Of a stretch of 64,000 nucleotides of DNA, positions 1 to 9,043 are shown piece by piece. Origin of the DNA: CAVRQM01 sp963838805 (GTDB taxonomy: Bacteria; Pseudomonadota; Alphaproteobacteria; Acetobacterales; Acetobacteraceae); NCBI GenBank assembly GCA_963838805.1, contig CAWISK010000003.1, positions 1-64,000 on the forward strand. The letters run 5' to 3'. Under the pieces are notes generated by a model that was given only the letters and a program-made list of their open reading frames with translations, made no database searches and had not been told where the DNA came from. Each line of letters begins with the position of its first letter. Within the stretch, counting starts at the first letter, position 1. The translations under genes were made by a program, and so were the position numbers.

Positions 1-68
1 CCGTCCGGCAGGGAAGGCGCGGCTTATACACGCTTTGGGCCGGGCCGCAAGCGGGCCGTGGCGGCGGC

Positions 69-1088
69 TCACCCCCGGCGCGGAAACACCGTCTTCCAGT
101 CTTTCTTCATGTCCACGACGATCCACCCCGCTTCCGGAGCCTCATCGAGCGCCTTGTCGAGCCGGCCCACATGCGATTGCCGGTCGTAAGCGTATTCCCG
201 CGCCGCGTCGGTATGGTGGATCAGCAGACCGAACCCAGACTTCGGCCCCATTGTCGTCCATTGCAGCATCTGCAGGTCACCGTCCGAGTTGCCCGCCGCG
301 AAGACCGGTCGGCGGCCGATGAAGCGGTTGATCCCGACCGGCTTGCCGGGACCGTCATTGACCGCATCGATCGCGGGGTCGCGGATCAGCACCGGCTTGC
401 CGTCCTGCAGGTGAAAACTGGTTTTGATCGTGCTGCCGATCACCTGCTCGGGAGGAATGCCATAGACCCGCTCCGCCCACGGCCGAATGAACTCGACACC
501 ACCGCCGGAGACGATGTAGGTACGAAATCCGTTGCGGCGCAAAAGGGCGAGCAACTCCAGCATCGGCTGATAGACCAGTTCCGTGTACGGCCGACCGAAG
601 CGGGGATGCTTGGCCGTGGCGATCCAGTCGGTGACGATCCCCGCGAACTGGTCGGTTGTCATGCCGGCATGGGTTGCCATCACCAAACGTTCGACCGCCT
701 GCGCGCCGCCCGCGGCGAGCGCCTTGAGGTCGCCGGACAAGGCCGCGGCATAGGGCTGCTGGGTCCGCCATTTGGGGTGTTGTGGCGCCAAAGCGCGCAG
801 CCGATCGGCGAGGAACGCCGCTTGCGCGTAGGCAGGTTGCTCGCACCATAGCGTGCCGTCGTTGTCGAAGACGGCTATGCGCTCTTCTGGCGGGATGAAG
901 TGGGGATCGCCCCGGCCTGTCGTTCGGGTGACAAAGCCCAGAATGGCGGTGCGAGTTGGTCCCTCGTTCCATGAAGGAAGCTGTTCTGTCGTGTTCGCCA
1001 GGACTCCGGAAGGGATCAGCCCGGCGGCGGCCGCAGCGATCGGCAGCGCCAAAGCCTGCCTACGCGTCGTCGGCAGAATCGGAGGCAT
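69..1088 (-). CDS. TAT-exported HAD-family phosphatase
   Basis: Haloacid dehalogenase superfamily hydrolase, about 339 aa, probably a phosphomonoesterase of unknown substrate acting outside the cytoplasm. The N-terminus (TTRRQALALPIAAAAAG) is a twin-arginine signal peptide. HAD motif I is FDNDGTLW, with nucleophile Asp75 and acid/base Asp77. Motif II is YIVSGGG, and motif IV is AGNSDGD near the C-terminus. I chose ATG at 1088 because it puts the signal peptide at the N-terminus and follows a purine-rich stretch; an upstream in-frame start at 1163 would bury the signal. It is the last gene of a minus-strand group with an arylsulfatase and two outer-membrane proteins, which suggests joint handling of esterified substrates in the periplasm. 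It is not a convincing trehalose-6-phosphate phosphatase, since it is exported and lacks the OtsB context. Confidence 0.8.
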   Translation of the reverse strand: MPPILPTTRRQALALPIAAAAAGLIPSGVLANTTEQLPSWNEGPTRTAILGFVTRTTGRGDPHFIPPEERIAVFDNDGTLWCEQPAYAQAAFLADRLRALAPQHPKWRTQQPYAAALSGDLKALAAGGAQAVERLVMATHAGMTTDQFAGIVTDWIATAKHPRFGRPYTELVYQPMLELLALLRRNGFRTYIVSGGGVEFIRPWAERVYGIPPEQVIGSTIKTSFHLQDGKPVLIRDPAIDAVNDGPGKPVGINRFIGRRPVFAAGNSDGDLQMLQWTTMGPKSGFGLLIHHTDAAREYAYDRQSHVGRLDKALDEAPEAGWIVVDMKKDWKTVFPRRG

Positions 1089-1207
1089 CGTCACGTCTGC
1101 TTTCTTTTCCTGCTCGTGTTGTACTCGGGCTGGCGTTCGGGGGCGGCGTACACCTCCCGGCAAAGGCGGCGAGCGTCTCGCAACGCCCGCCGCGCAACCC
1201 TTCGCCG

Positions 1208-2914
1208 TCAGTCGCCGACCGGTTCCTGCAATCTCGCCATGATCTGATCAACCGTGAAACTCTGCGGCCGCTGTCGTGGCGGATAGTCCTTGAACGTCGC
1301 GACGAACTCCGCAACGATCGCCTGGCCTGCCATGAGCAGATAAGCCTTGTGAATCGTCCAGGCCCAGTAGCTGTTCGAGGTGATCTCCGCGCGCTCGTAC
1401 GGGTCCATCCGCAGATTGAAAATGAGCGGCATCCGCCGCATGGTGAATGGCTCGCCCCAGATATCCAACGTGCCCGGCGTCTTCTGCTCGGCGAACACCA
1501 GTTTCCAATTATTGAAGCGCAGAGCGACGAGGTGGCCATCGTCGTCGAAGTAGATGAATCCCTTTCGGTCCGTCTTGTCCTGTTGCCCGGTGAGATACGC
1601 AAGCTGATTGTAGCCATCGAGATGAAGCTTGTAGGTTCGACCGCCAACCTGCCAGCCGTTCAGCAGGCGGTCCTTCACGCCGGGATCGCCAGCCGCCGCC
1701 AGCAGAGTGGGGAACCAGTCGTGCCCAGAATAGATCTCGTTCGAGATGCTTCCCGGCTTGATATGGCCGGGCCAGCGGACCATCGCCGGCACGCGGAACG
1801 CACCCTCCCAGTTGGTGTCCTTCTCGCTGCGGAACGGGGTCATCGCCGCGTCCGGCCAGGAGTTCATGTGCGGCCCGTTGTCGGTCGTATAGAGGACGAT
1901 CGTGTCGTTCGCGATGCCAAGATCGTCAAGCACCTTCAGGAGCTTGCCGACATCCCCGTCATGCTCGATCATGCCGTCCGCGTACTCGTTGTCGGGCATC
2001 CCGCTTTGGCCGCGCATCGAGGGGCGAACATGCGTAAAGACGTGCATCCGGGTGGTATTCATCCAGACGAAGAACGGCTTCCCGGCCTTCACCTGGCGCT
2101 GGATGAAATCGACCGCGGCGCCCGTGGTCTCGTCGTCGATCGTCTCCATGCGCTTCTTCGTGAGGGCTCCGGTGTCCTCGATCGTCTGTTTGCCGACCCG
2201 GCCAAAGCGGGGATCGACAGTTGGATCATCGACGTCGGTCGCCTTGCAGCGAAGCACGCCGCGCGGGCCGAAGCGCGCGCGGAACCGAGGGTCCTTCGGA
2301 TAGTCGGGGTCTTCCGGGTCTTCCTCGGCGTTGAGATGGTAGAGATTGCCGAAGAACTCGTCGAAGCCATGCACCGTCGGCAGAAACTCGTTCCGGTCGC
2401 CAAGGTGGTTTTTGCCGAACTGGCCGGTGGCGTAGCCGAGCGGCTTCAGCGCCTCGGCGATGGTCATGTCCTCGGGCTGTAGTCCAACCGTGGCACCGGG
2501 AATGCCGACCTTCGACAGGCCCGTGCGCAATGTCGCCTGGCCGGTGATGAACGACGACCGGCCCGCCGTGCAGCTCTGCTCGGCGTAGTAGTCGGTGAAC
2601 ATCATCCCTTCGCGCGCGATCCGGTCGATGTTCGGCGTGTGGTATCCCATCAGACCGAACGTGTAGGCGCTGATGTTGGATTGGCCGATATCATCGCCGA
2701 AGATGACAAGGATGTTCGGCCGCTTGCCGCCGGTCGGTGTCGCCAGCGCCTGTTGCGCCTGCGCCGTCACGACCGAAACGCCCGAGGCCAGTGCCGAGGC
2801 AGCCGCCAATGTCGTGCCGCCCAGCATGATGTTGCGCCGGCTGAGAGCGCGATCCGGCGCCCCACCCGGGGCAGCTCCTTCAGGCGTATCGGCCTTCATC
2901 CGATCCTCATTCAT
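1208..2914 (-). CDS. arylsulfatase, TAT-exported
   Basis: Type I sulfatase (alkaline phosphatase superfamily), about 568 aa, hydrolysing sulfate esters in the periplasm. Residues 24-54 form a twin-arginine signal (SRRNIMLGG). The metal site begins at NILVIFGDDIG (about residues 67-77). Cys115 lies in CTAGR, which fits the C-x-[S/P/A]-x-R sulfatase signature, so the enzyme depends on oxidation of this Cys to formylglycine. Further family motifs include TGQATLRTGL, GKNHLGD and TTDNGPH. ATG at 2914 follows a strong AAGGAGA ribosome-binding site and overlaps the end of the upstream formylglycine-generating-enzyme gene by 8 bp, which implies translational coupling. That maturation gene looks broken, so activity would need another maturase elsewhere. 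The substrate cannot be told from sequence. Confidence 0.9.
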   Translation of the reverse strand: MNEDRMKADTPEGAAPGGAPDRALSRRNIMLGGTTLAAASALASGVSVVTAQAQQALATPTGGKRPNILVIFGDDIGQSNISAYTFGLMGYHTPNIDRIAREGMMFTDYYAEQSCTAGRSSFITGQATLRTGLSKVGIPGATVGLQPEDMTIAEALKPLGYATGQFGKNHLGDRNEFLPTVHGFDEFFGNLYHLNAEEDPEDPDYPKDPRFRARFGPRGVLRCKATDVDDPTVDPRFGRVGKQTIEDTGALTKKRMETIDDETTGAAVDFIQRQVKAGKPFFVWMNTTRMHVFTHVRPSMRGQSGMPDNEYADGMIEHDGDVGKLLKVLDDLGIANDTIVLYTTDNGPHMNSWPDAAMTPFRSEKDTNWEGAFRVPAMVRWPGHIKPGSISNEIYSGHDWFPTLLAAAGDPGVKDRLLNGWQVGGRTYKLHLDGYNQLAYLTGQQDKTDRKGFIYFDDDGHLVALRFNNWKLVFAEQKTPGTLDIWGEPFTMRRMPLIFNLRMDPYERAEITSNSYWAWTIHKAYLLMAGQAIVAEFVATFKDYPPRQRPQSFTVDQIMARLQEPVGD

Positions 2915-3644
2915 GACTTGTCTCCTTCCTTCTGACGCAGCGAAAGCCGATGTGACTCGTCGACGTGTCGATCGGCTGCTGGGTGGCGCGCCGCCGGGCG
3001 GTAGCGGCGGCAATAGTTCGGCGCGCAAAGGTGCGACCCGCCCTTCACGACCTTGCGCGGAATCGCGATGTGCGGCTGGCGCGGATTGTGGCTCTCCTCG
3101 CGCCTGCCCGCCCCGTCCAGGCCGCCGCGCGCGGCGAACTCCCACTCCGATTCGGTCGCAGCGCGTTGCCGACCCACTCGGCATAGGCTCCCGCGTCGCG
3201 ATATGCGACATGCACCACGGGATGGTCGTCCAGACCCCTGATGGAACTGCCGGGACCGCAGGGGCGTCTCCAGTCGGCACGGCCCCGGAACTCCCACCAC
3301 TGGCTCCAGTCGCGCAGATCGACAGGGTGGCCGGGCGGCGAGAACACGAGAGAGCCGGCCTTCAGCATGTGCGGCAGCGCGCCGGGATAGTCCTTCGGAT
3401 CGGGCGGGATCTCCGCCTGGGTGACCTGGCGGGTTTTCTCGACGAAGGAGCGGAACTGCCGGTTGGTGACGGGTGTCGCGTCAATGAAGAATCCGTCCAC
3501 ACGGACGCTGTGCGCCGGACGTTCCTCGGGGTAGTGATGCTCCGATCCCATGCGGAACGTGCCGTCTTCGATCCAGACCATCGGAGTGTCGGAAGCGTCT
3601 GGCGCAATCGCCGCGGGGTGCTGTCGGGTTCGTGGCTCGGTCAT
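2907..3644 (-). pseudogene. formylglycine-generating enzyme, frameshifted and internally deleted
   Basis: Remnant of a SUMF1/FGE-type sulfatase-maturing oxidase. The first part (start 3644) reads well, with MVWIEDGTFRMGSEHHYPEE and DHPVVHVAYRDAGAYAEW. Near 3157 a base is missing, and the reading frame moves to one encoding TESEWEFAARGGLDGA. Directly after this (about 3104-3114) comes GRREESHNPRQPHIAIPRKV, so roughly 75 residues that normally lie between these blocks are absent. The C-terminal catalytic block KGGSHLCAPNYCRRYRPAAR is kept, including both active-site cysteines (C-x4-C). A one-base insertion near 2982 moves the frame again to PIDTSTSHIGFRCVR and a stop at 2907. The two frameshifts could be sequencing errors, but the in-frame deletion is harder to explain that way. 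The gene lies 1 bp after the upstream barrel gene and overlaps the sulfatase start. Confidence 0.8.
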
Positions 3645-3645
3645 T

Positions 3646-4680
3646 TCACCTGCCGGAGCTCAAAGGCAGCGCCACAAGGAAGAGCCCCGCCGTGCCCTGA
3701 AGGCGATTTTGCGTGGCGAACTCCCGGTAAACACTCAGCCGGGCGCTGATCGGGCGCTTATAGACCTCGAAATTATAGGCGGCCGTCCCGCCCAGCGCCG
3801 TCACGCGCCCCTCGTTCGGACCGATAAGATCGCCGGAACCGCTGTCGCCGGTCAGTTGCTGGTAGTGAAAGCCGACCAGACCGATGGAAAGCTGCTTCGT
3901 CAGCATTTTCGAGGCAGCCCATTCGATATGGAACTCGGTGCCGGTCCGATAATCGGTTGCAGGATTCTCGCCATTGAACGTGATCCCAACCGCCGTGGAC
4001 AGGTCGATGCCCAGCTTCGGGTTGAACCAGGTCAAGGCGCCGGACATGTCGCCCGCCCAGCGATGAAAGGCGAGGTTCGCAAGCTCCCCCTCCCGGTAAT
4101 CGCCCACCGGCACGTTGAGCAGCGTAGTCACGTTCCAGTGAAGATTGCCGTCATGCCAGCCGAGGGCCGCCGACAGGACCGGATCGCCGATGACCGTTGC
4201 CTGGTCGGACAGGGATCGACCAAACGCGCCGAACCGGGAGGTGTCAAGCTCGATGCCGGCCGAGGACCGTACCCGGCCGAAGGGCAGGATGGCACCCATC
4301 GCGACATTGCCGCCAAGCACGTCCCAGGGCAGGACCCAGGTGCCGGTCGGGAAATCCGCCCGGACCTGTCCCTTCACATCGGCCACGACGCGCCCGCCCG
4401 AGGACAACGACTTTCCGGCCCCGAGCGTGCCGTCGTAGAAATACACGTCGTTCTGAAAGTAAACTCCGGGTGGCGGAAGAACCCCCGCCATCGGCCCGCG
4501 ACCGCCGAGCAGATAGAAGCTCGCATCATTCTCGGCGGCGCTGGCCGGCAACACCTGAACGACGGCAGCAATTCCGATCACGCCGAAGGCTGTAGGGATC
4601 ATGCGGCGTGGCGCGGCTCCCGGGCGATGGCGACCGAAAGCCGCGGTCACAGGGCGGGTGCGTGGTCTTCCACCAGGCAT
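3646..4680 (-). CDS. outer-membrane transporter-like protein (phenol MetA-degradation family)
   Basis: Predicted outer-membrane beta-barrel, about 344 aa, resembling the COG4313/Phenol_MetA_deg family of putative channels in aromatic-compound gene clusters. The body has the alternating amphipathic strands and aromatic ends of a barrel (for example FHIEWAASKMLTKQLSIGLVGFHYQ), and it begins after a hydrophobic signal ending in LPASAAEN. ATG at 4680 follows GAGAAGAG. An internal ATG at 4602 would give a more ordinary signal peptide (MIPTAFGVIGIAAVVQ) but has a poorer ribosome-binding site. The gene is followed within 1 bp by the formylglycine-generating-enzyme remnant and then by the arylsulfatase, which suggests that the barrel admits the sulfatase substrate. 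That role is inference. Confidence 0.7.
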   Translation of the reverse strand: MPGGRPRTRPVTAAFGRHRPGAAPRRMIPTAFGVIGIAAVVQVLPASAAENDASFYLLGGRGPMAGVLPPPGVYFQNDVYFYDGTLGAGKSLSSGGRVVADVKGQVRADFPTGTWVLPWDVLGGNVAMGAILPFGRVRSSAGIELDTSRFGAFGRSLSDQATVIGDPVLSAALGWHDGNLHWNVTTLLNVPVGDYREGELANLAFHRWAGDMSGALTWFNPKLGIDLSTAVGITFNGENPATDYRTGTEFHIEWAASKMLTKQLSIGLVGFHYQQLTGDSGSGDLIGPNEGRVTALGGTAAYNFEVYKRPISARLSVYREFATQNRLQGTAGLFLVALPLSSGR

Positions 4681-4727
4681 GGATGATCTCTTCTCTCAAT
4701 CTACACACGGGCACGCCATTTGCCCTG

Positions 4728-5568
4728 CTAAGGGCCGCCGATCGCGAATTGAAGGTTGAGGCCCGCGAAAACCTGCCATGTGGGCACGCCGACGCCGCTG
4801 CGGATCACGGAGTATTGCGGTTCGACGAACGCGTTCACCGTGTTGCCGTGGCCAAAGGCCCACACCTTTCCGGCCCCGAGACCGACCGGTACGACGCTCG
4901 TATGATTGCCGAAATCGAACGTCCAGATCCCGCTCGAACGCAGATAGAATCCGTGCGGCAGGTTATAGGTCAGGATCGGCTGGGCGGTGAGCACCTGTGT
5001 CGTGGGTCGTAAATCATCGCCCGCGAAGGAGTGCTGCCAGGTGACGAGCGCCGCCAGGATGCCCCAGTGCTGCGGGGCCACGGCAACCCCTGCGAGGCCG
5101 GCCTGCCACTTTCCGGCACCGAGACTGCGGCTGCTCGCGGTGGGCGCCACCAGCAATGGGCCGATCCCGAACGCCACGGGTTTGGAGGGAATCATCACCA
5201 GATCAAAAAGCGCAAAATCTCCGAGCCCGGTGTCGGTTCCGCTCGGAAATGCCGGGCTGGTGACAACCGGCAGGGTGAAGCGGATCAGTTGCGGGACGCC
5301 GAACGCGTCGGACGGCACCAGGCCCCGCAGCAGGAATTGATTGCCGGAGCGGCCGTCAAGCCGGTTCAGCGAGGGCAGAAAGTAATCTTGCAGATTGATC
5401 GTAACCTTCGGCGTCAGCGGGTTATTGGCAGCGTTGACATCGCCGGAGGGAGAGCGGGCGGCGTTTGTGTTTGACGAACTCACGTCCTGCGACCAGGCGG
5501 GCCGAGGCGCCGAGCCATGCCAGAATGGCCATCGCAAAGGCAACTCGCCGCAAGAGTAGCGCCTGCAT
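4728..5568 (-). CDS. outer-membrane beta-barrel protein (one frameshift near 5500)
   Basis: Second predicted outer-membrane barrel, about 280 aa, distantly like the upstream members of this cluster; function unknown. The mature part (PLTPKVTINLQDYFLPSLNR onward, with strands such as GFYLRSSGIWTFDFGNHTS) is in one frame. A clean signal peptide (MQALLLRRVAFAMAILAWLG) starting at ATG 5568 is in another frame. Removing one base near 5498-5503 joins them as ...GASARP/WSQDVSSSNTN. The length 5568-4728 is one base over a multiple of three, as a single insertion predicts. Without the correction, translation would start at 5576 and give a protein without a signal. The gene is first in the minus-strand sulfatase cluster and diverges from the FMN reductase at 5786. 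Confidence 0.65.
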
Positions 5569-5785
5569 TCTTCCACCCGAAATTTGGGCAGCCGTAATAG
5601 TTACCAAAAAGATTATGACAAGGACGGCCTCAGGTCGCGGTCAATCTGGCTGAGAGTCCCTCAGACGAGTCGCGACGTGCCCGACAAGACATTTCTTTTC
5701 CCCGATCACCGTGTCCTGTATCTCGCGGCGGCCGGACTGAGCCGCGTTCCGGCATCGGCTCGATGTCGCACAAGGGAGCACTGCG

Positions 5786-6364
5786 ATGGGCCTGACGATT
5801 CCTGTGATCTACGGCTCGGTCCGCTCGGACCGTCAGGGCATTCGCGCCGCGCGCTATCTCGTGGCGCAGCTCGGCGCGCGCGGTCATCAGGCTACGCTGG
5901 TCGACCCGCTCGAGCATCGGCTGCCACTGCTCGACCGCATGTACAAGGAGTATCCGAAGGGCCATGCGCCCGCGGTGCTGGAGGAGCTGGCGGCGCTGTA
6001 CCGCTCCGCCGATGCCTTCCTGATTTGCAGCGGCGAATACAACAACGGCATCCCGCCGGCGCTGAAAAATCTGCTGGACCATTTCCTCGAGGAGTATTTC
6101 TGGCGCCCCTCGGCGATCGCCTGCTACTCTGGCGGCCAATGGGGCGGTGTGCGCGCGGCGATGCAGCTGCGCATGAGCCTGGCCGAGATGGGGATGCCCA
6201 GCGTCCCGTCGCTGCTGCCGTTTGCGCGGGTTCAGAATGCCGTGAGCGAGGCAGGCGAGTTGGCCGATCCGGAATTCCAGAAGCGGGCGGATCGGTTCTT
6301 CGCGGAGCTGGAATGGTACGCGGAGGCGCTGCGAGACAGGCGCGCGGCGGGCGTGCCGTATTAA
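5786..6364 (+). CDS. NADPH-dependent FMN reductase family protein
   Basis: Flavodoxin-fold NAD(P)H:FMN oxidoreductase, 192 aa, cytoplasmic. The phosphate-binding loop is IYGSVRSDRQGIRAARYL near the N-terminus, and the family signature GEYNNGIPPALKNLLDHF lies at about residues 83-100. The next loop SGGQWGG fits the same fold. Start ATG 5786 follows AAGGGAG. The gene stands alone between the divergent sulfatase cluster and a REP-like element, so its electron acceptor (flavin, quinone, metal or azo compound) cannot be inferred from the neighbourhood. Confidence 0.88.
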   Translation: MGLTIPVIYGSVRSDRQGIRAARYLVAQLGARGHQATLVDPLEHRLPLLDRMYKEYPKGHAPAVLEELAALYRSADAFLICSGEYNNGIPPALKNLLDHFLEEYFWRPSAIACYSGGQWGGVRAAMQLRMSLAEMGMPSVPSLLPFARVQNAVSEAGELADPEFQKRADRFFAELEWYAEALRDRRAAGVPY

Positions 6365-6407
6365 GCCGAAACGGTAGTGCGGTTCTAAACAGGTGTCCGC
6401 GAACAAA

Positions 6408-6483
6408 CACCCTCAACCCGGCCCTCTCCCTGAGGGAGAGGGAGCAGAAGGCCCTCTCTCAGGGAGAGGGTTGGGTGAGGGTG
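6408..6483. repeat. REP-like palindromic element between convergent genes
   Basis: About 76 bp. CACCCTCAACCC on the left is mirrored by GGGTTGGGTGAGGGTG on the right, and between them lie two internal palindromes: CCCTCTCCC/GGGAGAGGG at 6422-6442 and CCCTCTC/GAGAGGG at 6452-6470. The whole can fold into a long hairpin or cruciform. It sits between the ends of the convergent FMN reductase and livF genes, so a role in ending transcription from both sides or protecting mRNA ends is plausible. There is no T-tract, so it is not a canonical intrinsic terminator. Confidence 0.8.
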
Positions 6484-6518
6484 TCCCGTTGCGCACCCAG
6501 TCAGCTTGAGCTCGGGCG

Positions 6519-7217
6519 CTACACGCCGAGATAGCGGTGCAGCACGTCGCGGTTCGCGCGCAGCGCCTCCGTGGTGCGCTCCTCGACCACGTGGCCGTTG
6601 TTCAGGATATAGGCGCGGTGTGCCAGCGACAGGGCGGCCGCGATGTTCTGCTCCACCACGATGATGGTCTGGCCGGCCTCGGCAAGACGGTGGCAGACCG
6701 AAACCAGGTCGCGCACGATCACCGGCGCCAGACCCTCGAACGGCTCGTCCAGCAGCACCAGCTTCGGATCGCGCACCAGGGCGCGAGCGATCGCCAGCAT
6801 CTGCTGCTCGCCGCCGGAGAGGTCGGTGCCACGACTGCGCCGGCGTTCCCGCAGCCGCGGGAACATGGCGTAGATGCGATCGAGCGGCCAGCGTCCACCG
6901 GCGGTAAGCCCTGCGAGGATCAGGTTCTCCTCGACATCCAGGCTGCCGAAGACCCGCCGCTCCTCCGGCACGAGCTGCATCCCGCGCGCGGCGATAGCGT
7001 AGGGAGCCAGGCCCGCCACCGGCTGACCATCGAAGCGGATCGCGCCTGATCGCGGGCGTACCGCGCCGATCAGCGATTTCAGCGTGGTGCTCTTGCCGGC
7101 GCCATTGCGCCCGAGCAGCGCCACCACCTCGTTTGCCTCGACATGCAGCGAGACGTCGAACAGGATGTGGCTGTCGCCATAGAAACTGTTGAGGCGCTCG
7201 ACCTCCAGCAGGCTCAT
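6519..7217 (-). CDS. livF: Liv-type ABC transporter ATPase, LivF subunit (copy 1)
   Basis: ATP-binding subunit of a branched-chain-amino-acid-type importer, 232 aa. Walker A is GRNGAGKST (about residue 36), the signature is LSGGEQQML, Walker B is LVLLDEPFEGL, and the H-loop region is IIVVEQN. The C-terminal features are typical of LivF (short protein, VPEERRVF block). Its start overlaps the end of the fused livMG gene by 4 bp, so it is the last gene of the operon livK-livH-livMG-livF on the minus strand. The substrate may be an amide or amino acid given the neighbouring hyuAB genes. Confidence 0.93.
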   Translation of the reverse strand: MSLLEVERLNSFYGDSHILFDVSLHVEANEVVALLGRNGAGKSTTLKSLIGAVRPRSGAIRFDGQPVAGLAPYAIAARGMQLVPEERRVFGSLDVEENLILAGLTAGGRWPLDRIYAMFPRLRERRRSRGTDLSGGEQQMLAIARALVRDPKLVLLDEPFEGLAPVIVRDLVSVCHRLAEAGQTIIVVEQNIAAALSLAHRAYILNNGHVVEERTTEALRANRDVLHRYLGV

Positions 7218-9043
7218 GCGGCGGCTACTCCGCCCAAATAGGCTTCCTGCACGAAGCTGTTGCGCTGAATCTCCTCCGGCGAGCCCTCGGCCAGCAGCGT
7301 GCCTTCGTGCAGCACGGTGATGCGCTCGGCCAGCTCGAACATCGCGTCCATGTCATGCTCGACGATCACCAGCGTACGGCCCCGGCGGATGTTGCGCAGC
7401 AACTGCACCGTCTCGGCGCGCTCGCGCGGGCTCATGCCGGCGAGCGGCTCGTCCAGCAGCAGCAGCGTGGGCGACGAGGCGAGCGCCAGGCCGATTTCCA
7501 GCCGCCGCTTCTCGCCATAGGCCAGCTCGGAGACCGGCGTATCGGCGCGGGCGGAAAGATTAACCAGCGCCAGCGTCTGCTCGACCTGCACGCGCAGGCC
7601 GGCCACGCGATCGAGCCGGCGCAGCAGATCGAGGCGGAACATGCCGCGCCGCTCGGCCAGCGAGGCAATCGTGATGTTGTCGCGCACGGTGAGGCGTGAG
7701 AAGAGCTGGTTGACCTGATAGCTCTTGGTCAGGCCGAGCTGGCAAACCCGCGCCACGCCGTAGCCGGTGATGTCGTTGCCGTGGAACAGGATGGTGCCGG
7801 AGGTCGGCGGAATCTCGCAGGTCAGCATCTTGAAGAACGTGCTCTTGCCCGCGCCGTTCGGGCCGATCACGCCGCGCAGTTCGCCCTCGTTCACGGCGAA
7901 GCTGATGTCGCGGTTCGCCAGCAGGCCGCCATAGCGCTTGGTCAGGTTGCGGGCCTCGAGAATTGGTCCGGTGTGATGGTCGGCGGGCAGCCGCCGGCGG
8001 GCGGCCGGGCCGACGCTGGCCAGTATCGGCGTATGCGACGGTTCGGGTGATTCCTCGGGTGCGCCCGTGCGGCGCGGGGTTGCCAGATCGCGAATGCCGC
8101 CGATGATGCCGTGGCGCAGGAACACCACGAGCAGCACGAAGATCAGCCCGAGCCCGAGTCGCCAGGCGCTGCCCAGGCCCAACGGTCCTTGCAGGAAGTC
8201 GCGGAGATAGAGCCACACCCCGGCGCCCACCAGCGGCCCGAACAGCGTGCCGGCGCCGCCGATCACCGTCTGGATGACGAGCTGGCCCGACGTGTCGAAG
8301 GTGAAGGCATCAGGCGGCATGTAGCCTTGCAGCACGCCGAGCAGGCCGCCCGCGAAACCCGCATAGGCGGCGGCGATCACGAACACCGTCAGCTTGTAGC
8401 GCCAGATCGAATGGCCCAGCGCCTCGGCGCGCGCGGGATTGTCGCGGATGGCGACAAGAATGGCGCCGACCGGCGAGGCCACGATGCGTCGCGCGATCAG
8501 CAGCCCGATGAAGAAGCAGGCCGCCAGGAACCAGTACATGGACCATCCCGTGCCGACCTGGAAACGGACGAAGCCGAAATCGAAATCGGGTGCGGGCACG
8601 CCGGGGATGCCGTTCTCGCCGCCGGTGTAGTCCGAAAGCGGCGAGTTCTCGACGAAAAAGAACACTTCGGCGATCGCCACCGTGATCATGGCGAAATAGA
8701 TGCCGGTGCGCCGCAACGCGATCAGGCCCACCAGGCCGCCCGCTATCATGGCGCCGATCGTGCCGACCACCAGCGCCAGCAGCACGCTGGTCATCAGGTT
8801 GTTGGTCAACAGATATGCGGCGATGAAGCCGCCGGTGCCGAAGAACGCCGATTGGCCGAAGGAGAGCAGGCCCGTGTAGCCGAACAGCAGGTCGAAGCCG
8901 AGCCCGAACAAGCCCCAGACCACGATCCGGTTCACCGTGTCCGGCGAGAAGCCCAGCAGCGGCAGCACGGCCGGCGCCAGCAGCAGGCCGATAGCCGTTA
9001 CCGCTTCCGGCCACCATCGCCGCCATCCGACCGCGTGGTTCAC
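7214..9043 (-). CDS. livM-livG: fused Liv-type permease/ATPase, LivM-LivG (copy 1)
   Basis: Single 609 aa polypeptide that joins the LivM inner-membrane permease (about residues 1-325, eight or more hydrophobic segments; family motif GYTGLLSFGQSAFFGTGG) to the LivG ATPase (about 360-609). LivG has Walker A GPNGAGKST, Walker B LLLLDEPLAGM and the LivG-type signature region LAYGEKRRLEIGLAL. A 35-residue charged linker (RRTGAPEESPEPSHTP...) separates the parts. The reading frame is uninterrupted, so this fusion is real here. It overlaps livH and livF by 4 bp each. The second Liv operon at the right end of the window has the same fusion. Confidence 0.93.
   Translation of the reverse strand: MNHAVGWRRWWPEAVTAIGLLLAPAVLPLLGFSPDTVNRIVVWGLFGLGFDLLFGYTGLLSFGQSAFFGTGGFIAAYLLTNNLMTSVLLALVVGTIGAMIAGGLVGLIALRRTGIYFAMITVAIAEVFFFVENSPLSDYTGGENGIPGVPAPDFDFGFVRFQVGTGWSMYWFLAACFFIGLLIARRIVASPVGAILVAIRDNPARAEALGHSIWRYKLTVFVIAAAYAGFAGGLLGVLQGYMPPDAFTFDTSGQLVIQTVIGGAGTLFGPLVGAGVWLYLRDFLQGPLGLGSAWRLGLGLIFVLLVVFLRHGIIGGIRDLATPRRTGAPEESPEPSHTPILASVGPAARRRLPADHHTGPILEARNLTKRYGGLLANRDISFAVNEGELRGVIGPNGAGKSTFFKMLTCEIPPTSGTILFHGNDITGYGVARVCQLGLTKSYQVNQLFSRLTVRDNITIASLAERRGMFRLDLLRRLDRVAGLRVQVEQTLALVNLSARADTPVSELAYGEKRRLEIGLALASSPTLLLLDEPLAGMSPRERAETVQLLRNIRRGRTLVIVEHDMDAMFELAERITVLHEGTLLAEGSPEEIQRNSFVQEAYLGGVAAA

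Noticed and set aside
69..1088. HAD phosphatase as the missing trehalose-6-phosphate phosphatase (OtsB)
   Set aside because: It has a TAT signal, lies in a sulfatase cluster 16 kb from otsA, and has a motif layout unlike OtsB.
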